A stretch of 64,000 nt of DNA from Planctomycetaceae bacterium (GTDB lineage: Bacteria > Planctomycetota > Planctomycetia > Planctomycetales > Planctomycetaceae), in assembly GCA_021732785.1 (NCBI GenBank), contig JAKFUG010000003.1:1-64000 (forward strand), in the 5' to 3' direction. Below, piece after piece: positions 9,606-19,676 of this stretch. A model generated the notes under the pieces. That model did no database searches and was not told where the DNA came from. It was given only the letters and a program-made list of their open reading frames with translations. Made by a program: the position numbers and the translations under genes. Position 1 is the first letter of the stretch; each line of letters begins with the position of its first letter.

Positions 9606-11831
9606 ATGTCCCTGTGGTCGTCACTGTTTCGCCGGTCGCAATCGGTCTTTCGGGGCCGGGGTCTGCACATTACGGCGGCGGGGAAATCGCTTTCGCGTTC
9701 CATGTCCCGCACGGGCGTCTTTCTCCGGAAGCAGATCTGGATCTTCCCCGTGCTCGCGATCTTCGTGCTGGGGTCGATCGGCTTCGGGATGCGGTTGGCC
9801 ATCGAATCGACCATGCGCGAGAACCTGCGATCTCAATTGCAGACGCTGCTCGATGTCGAAACGTCCATGCTCGAAACCTGGATCAAGGTGCAGACCGCGA
9901 ATGCTTCCAGCCAGGCGAACACGCCCACGATTCGCAATCATGTGTATCAATTGCTGGATGCCGTGGACCCCACCGTTGAACAGCCCGCTACTTTGCCGGC
10001 TTTGAAGGTGCATGCCCTGCTGCAGAAAGATCTTGCTCCGGCGTTGTCGGCGGGAGATTACTTTGGGTATTTCGTCGCCGATAAATCCAAACGCATTCTT
10101 TCGGCGTCGGCTTCGGAGTTAATTGGGGAGCGAGACATCCCTGAGTATGACGCCGCGATTTCTCAGGCATTGGAAGGTGAAGCGGTCATCACGCCGCCCT
10201 ACGCCAGTGTCACTGTGATGCGTGATGAAAGCGGCAAACTGCGGACGGGCGTGCCGACGATGTTTGTCTGCGCACCGATCCGTGACGCGAGTTTTCAGGT
10301 GGTGGCCGTACTCGCCTTGCGGATTCGTCCCGATCGGGAATTCACGCGAATTCTTCAACTCGGGCGGATTGGCAAGTCGGGCGAGACGTATGCGTTCGAT
10401 AAGTCGGGGTTGCTCGTGTCCAACAGCCGCTTCGATGAAGATCTCTTACTGCTGGGGCTTTTACCGGACCAACCGCATTCCCGTTCGATTCTGCAATTGA
10501 GTCTTCGCGATCCCGGCGGCGATTTGACCACGGGATACCGCCGTGCCAAACGCCGCAATGATTTGCCACTCACGAAAATGGCCAGGAGCGCCGTCGAAGG
10601 AGAAGCGGGGCTCGATCTCGATGGATATCGCGACTACCGCGGCGTCAAAGTGATTGGTGCATGGCGGTGGCTGCCCAGGTATCGGATGGGAATCGCCACG
10701 GAAATCGATGGCCAGGAAGCCTTCCGCCCGTTGGTCATTTTGCAGCGGACATTCTGGGGCATGTTCGCGCTGCTGGGTCTGTGCTCGGTTGCCATATTCA
10801 TCTTCACCATCATCACTGCGCGACTGCAACGCGAGGCGCAGAAAGCCGCGGTGGCCGCCAAGAAACTCGGCCAATACCGCCTCGAAGAGAAACTCGGCTC
10901 GGGTGGGATGGGAATTGTCTACAAAGGTTACCACGCCGTGCTGCGCCGGCCGACGGCCATCAAGATGCTGCATGTCGAAAAGGTCAACGAAGATTCGATC
11001 GAGCGTTTCGAGCGCGAAGTGCAGATCACCTGCCAGTTGAATAATCCGCACACGGTGGCCGTGTACGATTTCGGCCGCACCGATGAAGGCGTGTTCTACT
11101 ACGCGATGGAATATCTCGACGGCATCGACTTGCAAACGCTGGTCGAAAAGTACGGACCGCTGCCGGAATCGCGCGTGATTCATATTCTCTCGCAGGTGTG
11201 CGGTTCGTTATACGAAGCCCATTGCCTCGGGCTCGTCCATCGCGATATCAAGCCGGCCAACATCATGCTCAACCGCCGCGGCGGCGAACCGGACGTCGTG
11301 AAAGTGCTCGACTTTGGACTGGTGAAAGCCCTGGATGAAGGCCAGCAGGCGGGACTCACGGCGTCCAATGGTTTGACGGGGACGCCGTTGTACATGTCGC
11401 CGGAAGCGATTCAGACGCCGAATGCCGTGGATGCCCGCAGCGATCTGTACGCCGTCGGTGCAACGGGATATTTCCTGCTCACCGGTAAGCCGGTCTTTGA
11501 AGCGTCCAACATTGTGGAGCTCTGTCAGTTCCACGTCGATAAGATTCCGGTGCCGCCGTCGCAATCGACGGGCAAGCCGGTCGCTGCCGATCTCGAAAAT
11601 CTGTTGTTGAGCTGTCTCGAAAAGGCGCGCGCGAAACGTCCGCAAACGGCGCGAGATTTGGCATTGCGACTCGAACACTGCGCCGCGGCCGCATCCTGGT
11701 CGATCGAAGAAGCCGATAGCTGGTGGAGCCGCCACGAACGGGGTGTAACTCCTGCTGTTACGAGCAACCCGTCGTCTTCCCCCAGTTCGGCTTATGATCG
11801 CACATATGTGGGTGGTGCCAGTGTGGATTGA
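9606..11831 (+). CDS. membrane Ser/Thr protein kinase with extracellular sensor domain
   Basis: A 741-residue receptor-like kinase. A first membrane helix (about residues 43-66) is followed by about 310 external residues resembling a double-Cache sensor, including GYFVADKSKRIL, GLLVSNSRFDEDLL and MGIATEIDGQEAF near the end. A second helix lies at about 378-402. The cytoplasmic Hanks-type kinase spans about 418-690: glycine loop LGSGGMGIVYKG, catalytic Lys in TAIKML, HRDIKPANIML, DFGLVKAL and TGTPLYMSPE. All catalytic residues are present. The tail is Ser/Pro-rich. Placing an extracellular ligand sensor ahead of a eukaryotic-like kinase is common in planctomycetes. The ligand and targets are unknown. 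Confidence 0.92.
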   Translation: MSLWSSLFRRSQSVFRGRGLHITAAGKSLSRSMSRTGVFLRKQIWIFPVLAIFVLGSIGFGMRLAIESTMRENLRSQLQTLLDVETSMLETWIKVQTANASSQANTPTIRNHVYQLLDAVDPTVEQPATLPALKVHALLQKDLAPALSAGDYFGYFVADKSKRILSASASELIGERDIPEYDAAISQALEGEAVITPPYASVTVMRDESGKLRTGVPTMFVCAPIRDASFQVVAVLALRIRPDREFTRILQLGRIGKSGETYAFDKSGLLVSNSRFDEDLLLLGLLPDQPHSRSILQLSLRDPGGDLTTGYRRAKRRNDLPLTKMARSAVEGEAGLDLDGYRDYRGVKVIGAWRWLPRYRMGIATEIDGQEAFRPLVILQRTFWGMFALLGLCSVAIFIFTIITARLQREAQKAAVAAKKLGQYRLEEKLGSGGMGIVYKGYHAVLRRPTAIKMLHVEKVNEDSIERFEREVQITCQLNNPHTVAVYDFGRTDEGVFYYAMEYLDGIDLQTLVEKYGPLPESRVIHILSQVCGSLYEAHCLGLVHRDIKPANIMLNRRGGEPDVVKVLDFGLVKALDEGQQAGLTASNGLTGTPLYMSPEAIQTPNAVDARSDLYAVGATGYFLLTGKPVFEASNIVELCQFHVDKIPVPPSQSTGKPVAADLENLLLSCLEKARAKRPQTARDLALRLEHCAAAASWSIEEADSWWSRHERGVTPAVTSNPSSSPSSAYDRTYVGGASVD

Positions 11832-11889
11832 GTGGTCGGGCTCGTTTTCTCAGAACCTGTTTTCAAAATCCCAGAGCGGAGAGCAGAAA

Positions 11890-11948
11890 GCGAAAGGCGG
11901 AAAGCCGGTCACCGGGAAAAGTGCCTTTTCTGGCTTTCCGCCTTCCGC
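11890..11948. terminator. bidirectional terminator-like hairpin
   Basis: Arms 11890-11906 and 11932-11948 are inverted copies of 17 bases with one mismatch (core AAGGCGGAAAGCC). The hairpin lies between the convergent kinase stop (11831) and DUF1501 stop (11979), where one structure can serve both. It has no strong T-run, so factor-independent termination is uncertain. Confidence 0.5.
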
Positions 11949-11978
11949 AGTCACTCGGTCGAATTAGAAAACACCTTC

Positions 11979-13433
11979 TCAGACCAATTCGCTGATCACG
12001 CGCGCCTTGTAAACATCCGTCAGCCGTTCATCACGGCTGTTGTGATGGAACGTTAACCGTTCGTGATCGAGCCCCAACTGGTGCAGAATCGTGGCGTGCA
12101 AGTCCGCGGTTTGAGTCCGATTCGTAATGGCGCGGTAGCCGAAATCGTCGGTTGCACCGTAGGCTTGCCCGCCGCGAATGCCCCCGCCGGCGAGCCAGAT
12201 GCTGAAGCCGTAGGGGTGATGGTCGCGCCCTTCCACGCCGGGCGTCTTGTTGCCGTCGCGGACTTCCGCTCCGGGCGTGCGGCCGAATTCGCCGCCCCAT
12301 TGCACAATGGTGGAGTCCAATAAGCCCCGTTGTTTGAGATCGGTGAGCAAACCCGCGACCGGCAGATCGGTCTGCTCGCAACAGCTTCGCGTCCCGGCAA
12401 CGTTGTTGGAGTGCGTGTCCCACGGTTGTCCCGCCATGAAAATCTGCACGAAGCGGACACCCCGTTCGACCAGCCGTCGGGCCATCAGGCAGCGCTTGCC
12501 GTAGGAACGCGTCTTGTCCTGGTTGAGTCCGTAAAGCTGCTGCGTCGCCGCGGTTTCCTGATTCAGATCGAGGGCATCGGTCGCCGTGAGTTGCATCCGT
12601 GCGGCTAATTCAAAACTCGCAATGCGCGCGTCGAGATCGAGTTCGCCGGGGCGTGACTGTTGATGCCGGGCGTTGAGTTTTCGCAGCAATTCCAGCCGCG
12701 CGGAATCGATCTCGGAAGCTCGCGGCGTTTTCGGCTGGAGATGCAGCACCGGCATGCCCTCCGAGCGAATCGCGGTTCCTTGATACAGCGGCGGCAGCCA
12801 CCCGCTCGACCAGTTCCGCGCCCCATCCACCGGCATGCCCCCGGGATCGGGTAGCGACACATACGCCGGAAGATTCTGGTTCTCCGCCCCCAATCCGAAC
12901 GCAACCCATGAGCCGATGTTGGGGCGGCCGGAAACCGTCAACCCCGTGTTGGCCATCCAGATGGCTTGTTCGTGATTGCGGTGCTCGGTGAACATCGAGC
13001 GAATGACGGCGATGTCGTCCGCATGCTGGGCGATGTGCGGGAGCACTTCCGAAAACGCGAGGCCGCTTTCCCCATGCTGCGAGAATTTGAACGGACTGCC
13101 GAGCAGGTGCTTCGTGCGATTCTCATCATCGGCGACTTCCGCGGGCGGGGCTTGGCCGCTGAGTCGCGATAGTTCCTTCTTTTCATCGAGCAAATCGACC
13201 TGGCTGGGACCGCCGTGCATGAAGAGTTGAATGACCGCCCGCGCTTGGGGCGCATGATGCGACGGTTTCGGCAGTACGCTGTGCGCTGCCGTTTCCGTCG
13301 CATGCGCGGCGCGATCGAAATCACCCAGCAGGGAACCGAGCGCGAGGCCACCAAATCCACAACCCATGCGCGCGATCGCATCCCGACGGGAAGACTGCGT
13401 GAAGTCAAAGGATGGCAGCGGGAACATCGTCAT
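11979..13433 (-). CDS. DUF1501 domain protein
   Basis: A 484-residue exported protein of the DUF1501 family, which is highly expanded in planctomycetes and related to the alkaline phosphatase/sulfatase fold. The N-terminus (SSRRDAIARMGCGFGGLALG) resembles a twin-arginine signal. Family hallmarks are LFMHGGPSQVDLLDEK near residue 75, RSMFTEHRNHEQA, RGVRFVQIFMAGQPWDTH and WGGEFGRTPGAE. It lies 42 bases after the DUF1549/DUF1553 gene on the same strand, the standard operon pairing. The biochemical role of the pair is not established; degradation of complex substrates at the cell envelope is often suggested. Confidence 0.92.
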   Translation of the reverse strand: MTMFPLPSFDFTQSSRRDAIARMGCGFGGLALGSLLGDFDRAAHATETAAHSVLPKPSHHAPQARAVIQLFMHGGPSQVDLLDEKKELSRLSGQAPPAEVADDENRTKHLLGSPFKFSQHGESGLAFSEVLPHIAQHADDIAVIRSMFTEHRNHEQAIWMANTGLTVSGRPNIGSWVAFGLGAENQNLPAYVSLPDPGGMPVDGARNWSSGWLPPLYQGTAIRSEGMPVLHLQPKTPRASEIDSARLELLRKLNARHQQSRPGELDLDARIASFELAARMQLTATDALDLNQETAATQQLYGLNQDKTRSYGKRCLMARRLVERGVRFVQIFMAGQPWDTHSNNVAGTRSCCEQTDLPVAGLLTDLKQRGLLDSTIVQWGGEFGRTPGAEVRDGNKTPGVEGRDHHPYGFSIWLAGGGIRGGQAYGATDDFGYRAITNRTQTADLHATILHQLGLDHERLTFHHNSRDERLTDVYKARVISELV

Positions 13434-13475
13434 TCCTTGGGGATAAAAGCGTTCGCGGAAAACGGGCGGCGGAAT

Positions 13476-16124
13476 TCAATCCACGTACACGAATTCATTC
13501 GAGGCCAGCAGCATGTGACACAAATCGGCCAGCGCCCGGCGGTGTGCGGCCTCCGGTTGGTCGCCCTTGCCGGTATAGCGTCCCTGTTGTTCCGCGACGA
13601 ACTGTTCATACAGTGTCGTTTCTTCGAACGTGGCATTTCGGCCCAGTGCCGCGAGAGCAATGTGCGACACCGCGGCGACCGGTGCCACATGCAGCGCCTG
13701 ATCGGCAAAGGCCGTGGCGTAGCTCACCGCCGTATCGCTGTTCAGCAAGGTCAAGGCCTGCGTGGAAACGGTGGATCGGCTCCGGCGAATGCAATTGGTT
13801 TCCATGACCGGTTGATCGTACGTGTGCAACATCGTCAGCGGATTGCCGCGCAGAATCTGCACGTACACCGAACGCCGCCGCTCATTCTGACCGTCCGCGA
13901 TGTTGACGTCTCCATCGGGGCGGCGCGCGACGGGAACCGGATTTCCAAAGCAGCGATCATCCAATAATCCCGCGACGCTGAGCATCGCGTCGCGTAATGG
14001 TTCCGCATCGATTCGCCGCAATCGCTGTCGCCACAGCAGGCGGTTGTCGGGATCGATGGTTTGTGCGTGTGTCTGTTCAGCATTACTACGGGAAGATCGC
14101 TGCTGATAGGTGCTCGAGGACAGGATGAGGCGGTGCATGTGTTTGATGTCCCAGCCGCTGTCGACGAATTCGCAGGCGAGCCAGTCGAGCAGTTGCGGAT
14201 GACTGGGCGAGGCACCCAGCGTTCCAAAATCTTCGGGTGTGGAAACGAGCCCCTCGCCGAAGTGGTGCAACCAGAGACGATTGACCATCACGCGGGCCGT
14301 GAGCGGATGATGGGGTTGTGTGAGCCAGAGGGCCAGGGCCAGACGGCGGCCGCTGGTTTTGGCTTCCGCCGCGGGGGGCGACCACTCAAACGACACCGGT
14401 GTCGTTAACGATGACAGCACGCCCGGTTCAACCGGTTGCCCCGGCGTCAGCGCATCGCCACGGCGCAACAACGGCGTGACAACCGGGCCCGGCAAATCGT
14501 ACAGCGCGCGGATTTCGTCAAATGCAATCCGTTGCCCTTCTTGTGCCGCAACGGCCGCTTGCCGTTCCGTGAGTGCCATGCGGTAATCGGCGTACGTTTC
14601 CGGCAGCACTTGATCGAGTGTTTTGTCGTCGGGCTGAAGCTGTGGCTGGAATTTCCCCGCGAGATATTTTTCCACCTCGGTCCGTTGATCGGCCGGTTTG
14701 CCGAGGGCGTTTTTGACGTCCTCGCGAATCACGTCCGGCAAAGCGGCGAGGCGATCATCAAACAGCTTTTGTTTGTGCTGCGCCCGCAGTTCAGCGAGTT
14801 CTTTCGTCAGCCGGGCGACCTCCGCGGTGATCTTGCCGTTGTGTTCGTCGGCCGCTTTCTTTTGAACGGCGGTCGCCACCGGCAAGCGGCGCTCCATCTG
14901 CGGAATCCATTGCTTCGGGCGAAACGCCGTCATGAAAATGGATTGCAGGCGGAAGTATTCCACCTGCGGGATGGGATCGAATTTGTGGCTATGACAGCGG
15001 GCACATTGCAGCGTCAGCCCCATCGTGGAAGACGCCACAATCTGCAATGTGTCGTTGATCGTCGGATAAAAGTATTGCGCATCGGCATTTTTGATCGTGG
15101 AAAAATCGGGGCGGCTGCTGTCTGGTGCGCACCGCAGATAACCCGTCGCGGTGATGGCGTCGACGACCTCTTCCGGCAAGCGATCTTGTGTTTCGTAGGC
15201 GGTCCAATAGTCGGTCAACTCATCACCCGCGATCTGCTCCTGCAGGAAGCGGTCGTACGATTTGTTGCTGTTGAAGGCGCGAATGACATAATCGCGGTAA
15301 CGAAACGCCGTCGGTAACGGGCGATCTTCCGACAACACCCCGGCGGAGTCCGCATACCCGGCGACATCGAGCCAGTGCCTTCCCCAGCGCTCGCCGTAAT
15401 GCGGATTGGTCAGCAAACGTTCGATCACACGTTCCAACGCACGCGGTTCCCGGTCGGCAAGAAATGTCTGGATGTCCTCCGGCGCGGGCGGCAGACCGAT
15501 CAGATCGAATGACGCACGCCGCAGTAACACGTCACGCGGTGCCTCGTCGGACGGTTTCAGGCCTTTCGCTTCCAGGGCCGCGATGATGAACGCATCGACC
15601 GGATTCTGAACTCGTTCCGTGTGTTGAACGGCGGGAACGGACGGACGCTGCGGCGGTCGAAACGCCCAGTGTTCGGACGCGGTTTTTTCGGAAGCCGTGT
15701 TGCCGTCATTGGCGTCATCCGTGGCCGAGGTCAGCGAGGCCGCGCCTTCATTGATCCACGTGCGAATGAACCCTTTTTCTTCCGCGGAAAGGGCCGGCCC
15801 CCCTTTCGGCATGTCGTTCGACGCGAGCTTCTCCCACAACAGGCTCGATTCTGCCGCCGCGATCCGCATCGCCGGTCCCGAACCGCCGCCCTGCAAGATT
15901 TCCCGGCGCGTCGTCAGTCGCAACTCGCCCGCCGGTTCCGCTCCGGCATGACATTTCACACACCGCGCTTTCAAGATCGGCAGGATGTGATCTTCAAACG
16001 TGACCTTCGGCGGCGCTGTCTTGGCTTCATCGGCACCCGTGACCGCGACGAGAGCCGCGCACGACCAGACAGTCATCAGCACGGCCAGCGAAAAAGGTCG
16101 CTGAATCGATTTGTCGTGAAGCAT
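13476..16124 (-). CDS. PSCyt1/DUF1549/DUF1553 protein (planctomycete cytochrome-type)
   Basis: An 882-residue exported protein. I chose ATG 16124 (GGAAGACGAG upstream) because it starts the signal peptide with [17 protein letters not shown]. The order is a PSCyt1 c-type haem motif (ARCVKCHAG), DUF1549 ([31 protein letters not shown], then [14 protein letters not shown] with a second CxxCH), a coiled middle region, and DUF1553 ([54 protein letters not shown]). The two CxxCH motifs suggest covalent haem attachment outside the cytoplasm. It forms an operon with the DUF1501 gene that follows. Confidence 0.93.
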   Translation of the reverse strand: MLHDKSIQRPFSLAVLMTVWSCAALVAVTGADEAKTAPPKVTFEDHILPILKARCVKCHAGAEPAGELRLTTRREILQGGGSGPAMRIAAAESSLLWEKLASNDMPKGGPALSAEEKGFIRTWINEGAASLTSATDDANDGNTASEKTASEHWAFRPPQRPSVPAVQHTERVQNPVDAFIIAALEAKGLKPSDEAPRDVLLRRASFDLIGLPPAPEDIQTFLADREPRALERVIERLLTNPHYGERWGRHWLDVAGYADSAGVLSEDRPLPTAFRYRDYVIRAFNSNKSYDRFLQEQIAGDELTDYWTAYETQDRLPEEVVDAITATGYLRCAPDSSRPDFSTIKNADAQYFYPTINDTLQIVASSTMGLTLQCARCHSHKFDPIPQVEYFRLQSIFMTAFRPKQWIPQMERRLPVATAVQKKAADEHNGKITAEVARLTKELAELRAQHKQKLFDDRLAALPDVIREDVKNALGKPADQRTEVEKYLAGKFQPQLQPDDKTLDQVLPETYADYRMALTERQAAVAAQEGQRIAFDEIRALYDLPGPVVTPLLRRGDALTPGQPVEPGVLSSLTTPVSFEWSPPAAEAKTSGRRLALALWLTQPHHPLTARVMVNRLWLHHFGEGLVSTPEDFGTLGASPSHPQLLDWLACEFVDSGWDIKHMHRLILSSSTYQQRSSRSNAEQTHAQTIDPDNRLLWRQRLRRIDAEPLRDAMLSVAGLLDDRCFGNPVPVARRPDGDVNIADGQNERRRSVYVQILRGNPLTMLHTYDQPVMETNCIRRSRSTVSTQALTLLNSDTAVSYATAFADQALHVAPVAAVSHIALAALGRNATFEETTLYEQFVAEQQGRYTGKGDQPEAAHRRALADLCHMLLASNEFVYVD

Positions 16125-16225
16125 CTCGTCTTCCACAGGAAACGATCGCGTAGCCGCGGACGAATCTACTTTACCCGATGGGTCGTGGCGGTGTCTCTCT
16201 GGAAGGGGGAAAGCGTGCGAATTTG

Positions 16226-16314
16226 GTCGTGTCCTAACTTGATGGCTGACGGCGCGGAAAGCACCCCGGCTGCTTCGGAGCAGCCGGGGTGCTGGCTTCA
16301 ACTTGGGACACGAC
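16226..16314. repeat. nested palindromic intergenic repeat
   Basis: The 309-base gap between divergent genes (16124 and 16434) holds a two-level palindrome. An inner perfect 15-bp stem (16260-16274 with 16279-16293, loop TCGG) sits inside 17-base outer arms (16226-16242 and 16298-16314, two mismatches). It would fold into one long cruciform or RNA hairpin. The form is like a REP/MITE-type element rather than a promoter. Confidence 0.7.
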
Positions 16315-16433
16315 CGAGAATTTCGAGGACACGGTTGGATATTTGTCGAAGAGTGTCGCTACAGTCCTATGCGCGATCATGATTTATCCCCTGAAACAAC
16401 ATCGGTAGCGCTTCCGTCGAGGGTTTCCACACC

Positions 16434-17642
16434 ATGAGTGCTGTTGTCTACGCGATTGCCACCATGGACTCGAAAGGGGCCGAGTTGGCGTTTGTCGCCG
16501 ACTTGCTGCGTGCGACCGGGGTGACTGTGAAAATGGTCGATGTCGGCACACTTTCCCCACCGACGATCACCCCGGAGATCACTCGCCAGGAGGTTCTCGC
16601 TGCGGTCGGGCAATTATCTTCACTGGATGGCTCGACCGATCGCGGGACAGCGATCCGTCAGATGGCGGATGCTCTGCGGAAGTATCTTATGGGAGAGGTT
16701 GCCGCGGGGCGGGTCGCCGGGGTGCTGGGACTCGGCGGCGGCGGCGGGACATCGTTGATCACGACCGCCATGAGGGCATTGCCGATCGGTTTGCCGAAGT
16801 TGATGGTTTCCACCGTGGCCAGCGGAAATGTGGGGCCGTACATCGATTGCAGCGACATCACCATGATGTACTCGGTCGTGGATGTCGCCGGGCTGAATGT
16901 TGTGTCGGAAGTGATTCTGGCCAATGCCGCCCATGCCATCGCCGGAATGGTGCAACATCCGCCGCGAGCCCGGTCCTCTCGGCCGGCGCTGGGAATGACC
17001 ATGTTCGGCGTCACTACCCCGTGCGTGAATCGGGTCCGGGAACAACTGGAAGCGGAAGGCTTCGATTGTCTCGTTTTCCATGCGACTGGAGCAGGGGGGC
17101 GAGCGCTGGAACAACTCGTCGCATCGGGATTGATCTCCGGCGTGCTCGATATCACGACCACCGAAGTCGCGGATGAAATTGTTGGCGGTGTTTTTCCCTG
17201 TGGACCGCATCGCTTCGAGAAATTGATTCAAAGCCGCGTGCCGTTGGTGCTCAGCCTGGGGGCGCTCGACATGGTCAACTTCGGTGCGATGGAAACCGTG
17301 CCGCCGCAATTCCGCCAGCGACGGTTGCACGTGCATAACGCACAGGTGACGTTGATGCGAACGACGCCGGAGGAGAATCGTCGGATTGCCGTGTGGATCG
17401 CGGACAAGCTGAATCAGTCCATCGCGCCGTTACGGCTGCTCATTCCCGAAGGGGGCGTCTCTCTGCTCGATGTCCCCGGGCAACCGTTTCATGACCCCGA
17501 AGCGGACGCCGCATTGTTCGACGAACTGGCGAAACGTTTACAGATCACCGAAACGCGACAATTGATCCGTCTTCCGTATGCGATCAACGCCCCTGAGTTC
17601 TCCGCGGCGCTGCTGCAGCACTTTCACGAATTGCTGATCTGA
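16434..17642 (+). CDS. Tm-1-like / UPF0261 family protein
   Basis: A 402-residue protein of the Tm-1-like ATP-binding family (UPF0261). The N-terminal half (about residues 1-185) contains AIATMDSKGAELAFVADLL and a glycine-rich loop GVLGLGGGGGTSLITTAM that would hold ATP. The C-terminal half has FGVTTPCVNRVREQLEAEG, VFHATGAGGRALEQL, DITTTEVADEIVGGVF and IPEGGVSLLD, all typical of the family. Bacterial members are poorly characterised; plant Tm-1 binds ATP and a viral replicase. It stands alone on this strand, 30 bases from the convergent dps stop. Confidence 0.9.
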   Translation: MSAVVYAIATMDSKGAELAFVADLLRATGVTVKMVDVGTLSPPTITPEITRQEVLAAVGQLSSLDGSTDRGTAIRQMADALRKYLMGEVAAGRVAGVLGLGGGGGTSLITTAMRALPIGLPKLMVSTVASGNVGPYIDCSDITMMYSVVDVAGLNVVSEVILANAAHAIAGMVQHPPRARSSRPALGMTMFGVTTPCVNRVREQLEAEGFDCLVFHATGAGGRALEQLVASGLISGVLDITTTEVADEIVGGVFPCGPHRFEKLIQSRVPLVLSLGALDMVNFGAMETVPPQFRQRRLHVHNAQVTLMRTTPEENRRIAVWIADKLNQSIAPLRLLIPEGGVSLLDVPGQPFHDPEADAALFDELAKRLQITETRQLIRLPYAINAPEFSAALLQHFHELLI

Positions 17643-17672
17643 TTCGTGCTCCAGTTCGGCATGTCGAAGCGA

Positions 17673-18152
17673 TCAGCCGTCTTGCAAGTGGGCTTCGACA
17701 AACCAGAGCGTCTTGTCGAGACTGCGCGAAATCCCGGTACAAAGATCGGCGGTATCCGCGTCTTCGAATTGGTTCGCCTGATCGATCGCGGCCCGCATTT
17801 TCTGACCGGTTTTGGCCAAAGCGGTCGACAGGGCCTCGACATGGTCGCGACCCTTGACGATCGTCGTGGCATACGCGGTCAACGACGTCCGTTTCCCGAC
17901 CGCCGCCAGCGTTCCTTCGGCAGTGCCTCCCAGGGCAACAATCCGTTCGGCCACATCGTCCACAAAGGGAATGATCTCGGCGGCCACGGAGTCAAATAAC
18001 TCGTGCAGGGCGATGAACTGCGGGCCTTTGACATTCCAGTGGGCTTGTTTCGCCTGCAGACCCAGATCAATCAAGTCGGCAAGACGTTCATTCAGCAAAT
18101 CGGCCACCGCCGCGCGAGTCTTCGCGCTGAGATCATTTTTCGTGGGATTCAT
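17673..18152 (-). CDS. dps: Dps-family ferritin-like DNA protection protein
   Basis: A 159-residue ferritin-like protein. Dps dodecamers oxidise and store iron and protect DNA in starvation. The ferroxidase motif is clear: KQAHWNVKGPQF (His), HELFDSVAAEIIPFVDDVAE (Asp/Glu pair), then ERIVALGG. The length matches the family. I prefer the ATG at 18152 (GGAATGA upstream) to a TTG at 18170. It opens a region rich in stress genes (csrA, DUF1328, CsbD), though it is transcribed from its own promoter on the minus strand. Confidence 0.93.
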   Translation of the reverse strand: MNPTKNDLSAKTRAAVADLLNERLADLIDLGLQAKQAHWNVKGPQFIALHELFDSVAAEIIPFVDDVAERIVALGGTAEGTLAAVGKRTSLTAYATTIVKGRDHVEALSTALAKTGQKMRAAIDQANQFEDADTADLCTGISRSLDKTLWFVEAHLQDG

Positions 18153-18224
18153 GGTTTCATTCCAATTCAATCGAGGTGAAGGCCATCATGATGGGGATTC
18201 TAGCAGCGTCGGCGCGTTGGTCGA

Positions 18225-18668
18225 GTGCCCAATGATCGGCACGCAAAATGCGGTGCTTTCACGCTCGGCAAACAATCGGACCGCGTCCGGTTGAGCGGAC
18301 CCAATTGGCGACTGGTCATCTGGTTTGTAAGTCTGAAAGGTGTTGAAACAATTCTGAATCGTGCAACGAACGATCCGGTGTCAGAGAATTCGCCGCGGCG
18401 ACACGACCGGACGGGGGACCGGGAATCGTCGTTCCCCGTTGAAGCCACCCCGTTGCTGGCGATGGTGATGGGAACGATTGTTCCTATCGGCTTGAGTGCG
18501 AGTGCGGCGCTGGCGTTACGGCGATCTGCATCGGAGCGCGTGGGCATTGCCGCGTGGGTCGCCGTGACGGTGGTGGGGACCGCTGCTGTGATCTCCGCCG
18601 CGCGTGCAATGAGATACGCACAAGGATCGGCGGAGTCATCAGCGAAGGCGGATAACCTCGCTGGGTAG
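18225..18668 (+). CDS. possible small membrane protein
   Basis: An open frame of 147 codons whose last 70 residues look like a real two-helix membrane protein (MVMGTIVPIGLSASAALAL and IAAWVAVTVVGTAAVISA with Arg-rich turns). The first half is poor in protein-like character, so a later start near 18462 is possible. There is no convincing ribosome site and no recognised family. The stop is four bases from the convergent csrA stop. Confidence 0.35.
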   Translation: MPNDRHAKCGAFTLGKQSDRVRLSGPNWRLVIWFVSLKGVETILNRATNDPVSENSPRRHDRTGDRESSFPVEATPLLAMVMGTIVPIGLSASAALALRRSASERVGIAAWVAVTVVGTAAVISAARAMRYAQGSAESSAKADNLAG

Positions 18669-18671
18669 CGG

Positions 18672-18887
18672 TCAGGCATGGACGAGGGCGAGTTCAGGTG
18701 AGGAGGAACGCCACTCGCTGGCATGCAGGGGGTCGAGAGCAAGTTCCACTTCACCCCGCATGACCGTCACGTCATCCGGCGCAGAGATGCCGAGACGAAC
18801 GCGGTTGCCTTGAATGCCCAGGACAACGACGCGGATCGATCCATCGATGTATACTTCTTCGTTCGTGCGGCGGCTGAGGACCAACAT
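18672..18887 (-). CDS. csrA: carbon storage regulator CsrA
   Basis: A 71-residue RNA-binding dimer that represses or stabilises mRNAs by covering GGA sites near ribosome sites. The start at 18887 has AAGGAA seven bases upstream and opens with the invariant MLVLSRRTNEEVYI. GIQGNRVRLGISAPDDVTV and the alpha-helical tail with a planctomycete-type extension complete the family. The frame extends further upstream, but that part is not CsrA and lacks a ribosome site. Its location beside envelope-stress genes suggests a role in stress or surface control (inference). Confidence 0.95.
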   Translation of the reverse strand: MLVLSRRTNEEVYIDGSIRVVVLGIQGNRVRLGISAPDDVTVMRGEVELALDPLHASEWRSSSPELALVHA

Positions 18888-19479
18888 GCGATTCCTTTCG
18901 GTGAGTGGCTTCCGTCCGACGCGAAATCGATTGCAAGTCTTACGCCGCATTCCCCGAAAAATAACGAGATTGTGTCCCATTCCGGCAGGGATGCGCGTCA
19001 ATCGCCTTAACTCATTTTTATGTAGCTCTTTGTGCCATTCGTGAAATGGTGTTTGCTGCACCTGCATTGATTGACGGATAGGCAGTTGTGAGAGAGGTTG
19101 TATCAATCAGCCTCAGTTTTTTGGTCGGGCAGCGGACAGTCTGTAGGATCACGCATCAACCCGGCGTGGGGCATTTCGCTGTGGGGTGTGCCAATTTGCC
19201 GTGGAACGGCGGCGAAGTCCGTAAGAAAGTCGAAGGCAGGAAGCCCGCCAGACGCGCTGACGTGATGAAAAACCGGATTGAACGGGCCCCGTGGATTGAC
19301 GAGGGCTCATTTTCCAGAACTTGGCGACGGTTTACCCGACGGATGGTATGCCGATTGCGATGGAGTCGTTTCATCCGCAATTTTTCCTGTGTGAACTCAG
19401 GATTTGCGTGCGAGCAAAAAGACCGATGATTCGTCGGCATGATGCCATTGCCATTGGCATCGAAGAAGGTGAGGGCGAC
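18888..19479. other. intergenic region between divergent csrA and DUF1328 genes
   Basis: 592 bases without a supportable gene. A 113-codon frame at 19088-19429 has no ribosome site and an unnatural Arg/Trp-rich composition, so I do not call it. The region should hold the csrA promoter and the sigma-54-like site at 19344. Confidence 0.5.
19344..19359 (+). promoter_or_regulatory. weak sigma-54-like promoter
   Basis: TGGTATGCCGATTGCG keeps the required GG-N10-GC spacing and TTGC at -12, with two changes in the -24 box. It lies about 120 bases before the DUF1328 start at 19480. Alone it would be weak evidence; it gains weight from the better sites at 21132 and 24888 in front of related genes. 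Confidence 0.35.
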
Positions 19480-19653
19480 ATGTTGGGATGGGCAATTACA
19501 TTTTTGCTGGTGGCGCTTTTGGCCGGCTTCCTCGGGATGAGTGGAGTGGCCGGAACCGCGGCGTGGATGGCGCATGTCCTCTTCGTCGTGTTCCTGGTTC
19601 TGTTCCTGTTGTCGTTGCTCTCCGGCCGCCGCATTGGTCCGCCGTTGGATTAA
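19480..19653 (+). CDS. DUF1328 small membrane protein (first copy)
   Basis: A 57-residue YtjA-like protein: MLGWAITFLLVALLAGFLGM, then a second hydrophobic segment and the conserved end LLSGRRIGPP. The start follows GGTGAGGG. DUF1328 proteins are tiny two-helix membrane proteins of unknown function, often stress-induced. The frame extends upstream without family similarity. The next small gene follows 23 bases later, then a strong terminator, giving a two-gene unit. A second copy is at 25254. Confidence 0.88.
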   Translation: MLGWAITFLLVALLAGFLGMSGVAGTAAWMAHVLFVVFLVLFLLSLLSGRRIGPPLD

Positions 19654-19676
19654 TCCCTTGAGTCAACGTTCAAAAG

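Noticed and set aside
18200-18754. 184-codon minus-strand frame overlapping csrA
   Set aside because: Overlaps the certain csrA gene in another frame and lacks protein-like features.
19088-19429. 113-codon frame in the csrA-DUF1328 gap
   Set aside because: No ribosome site, Arg/Trp-rich, no homologous pattern; the region is better explained as promoter DNA.
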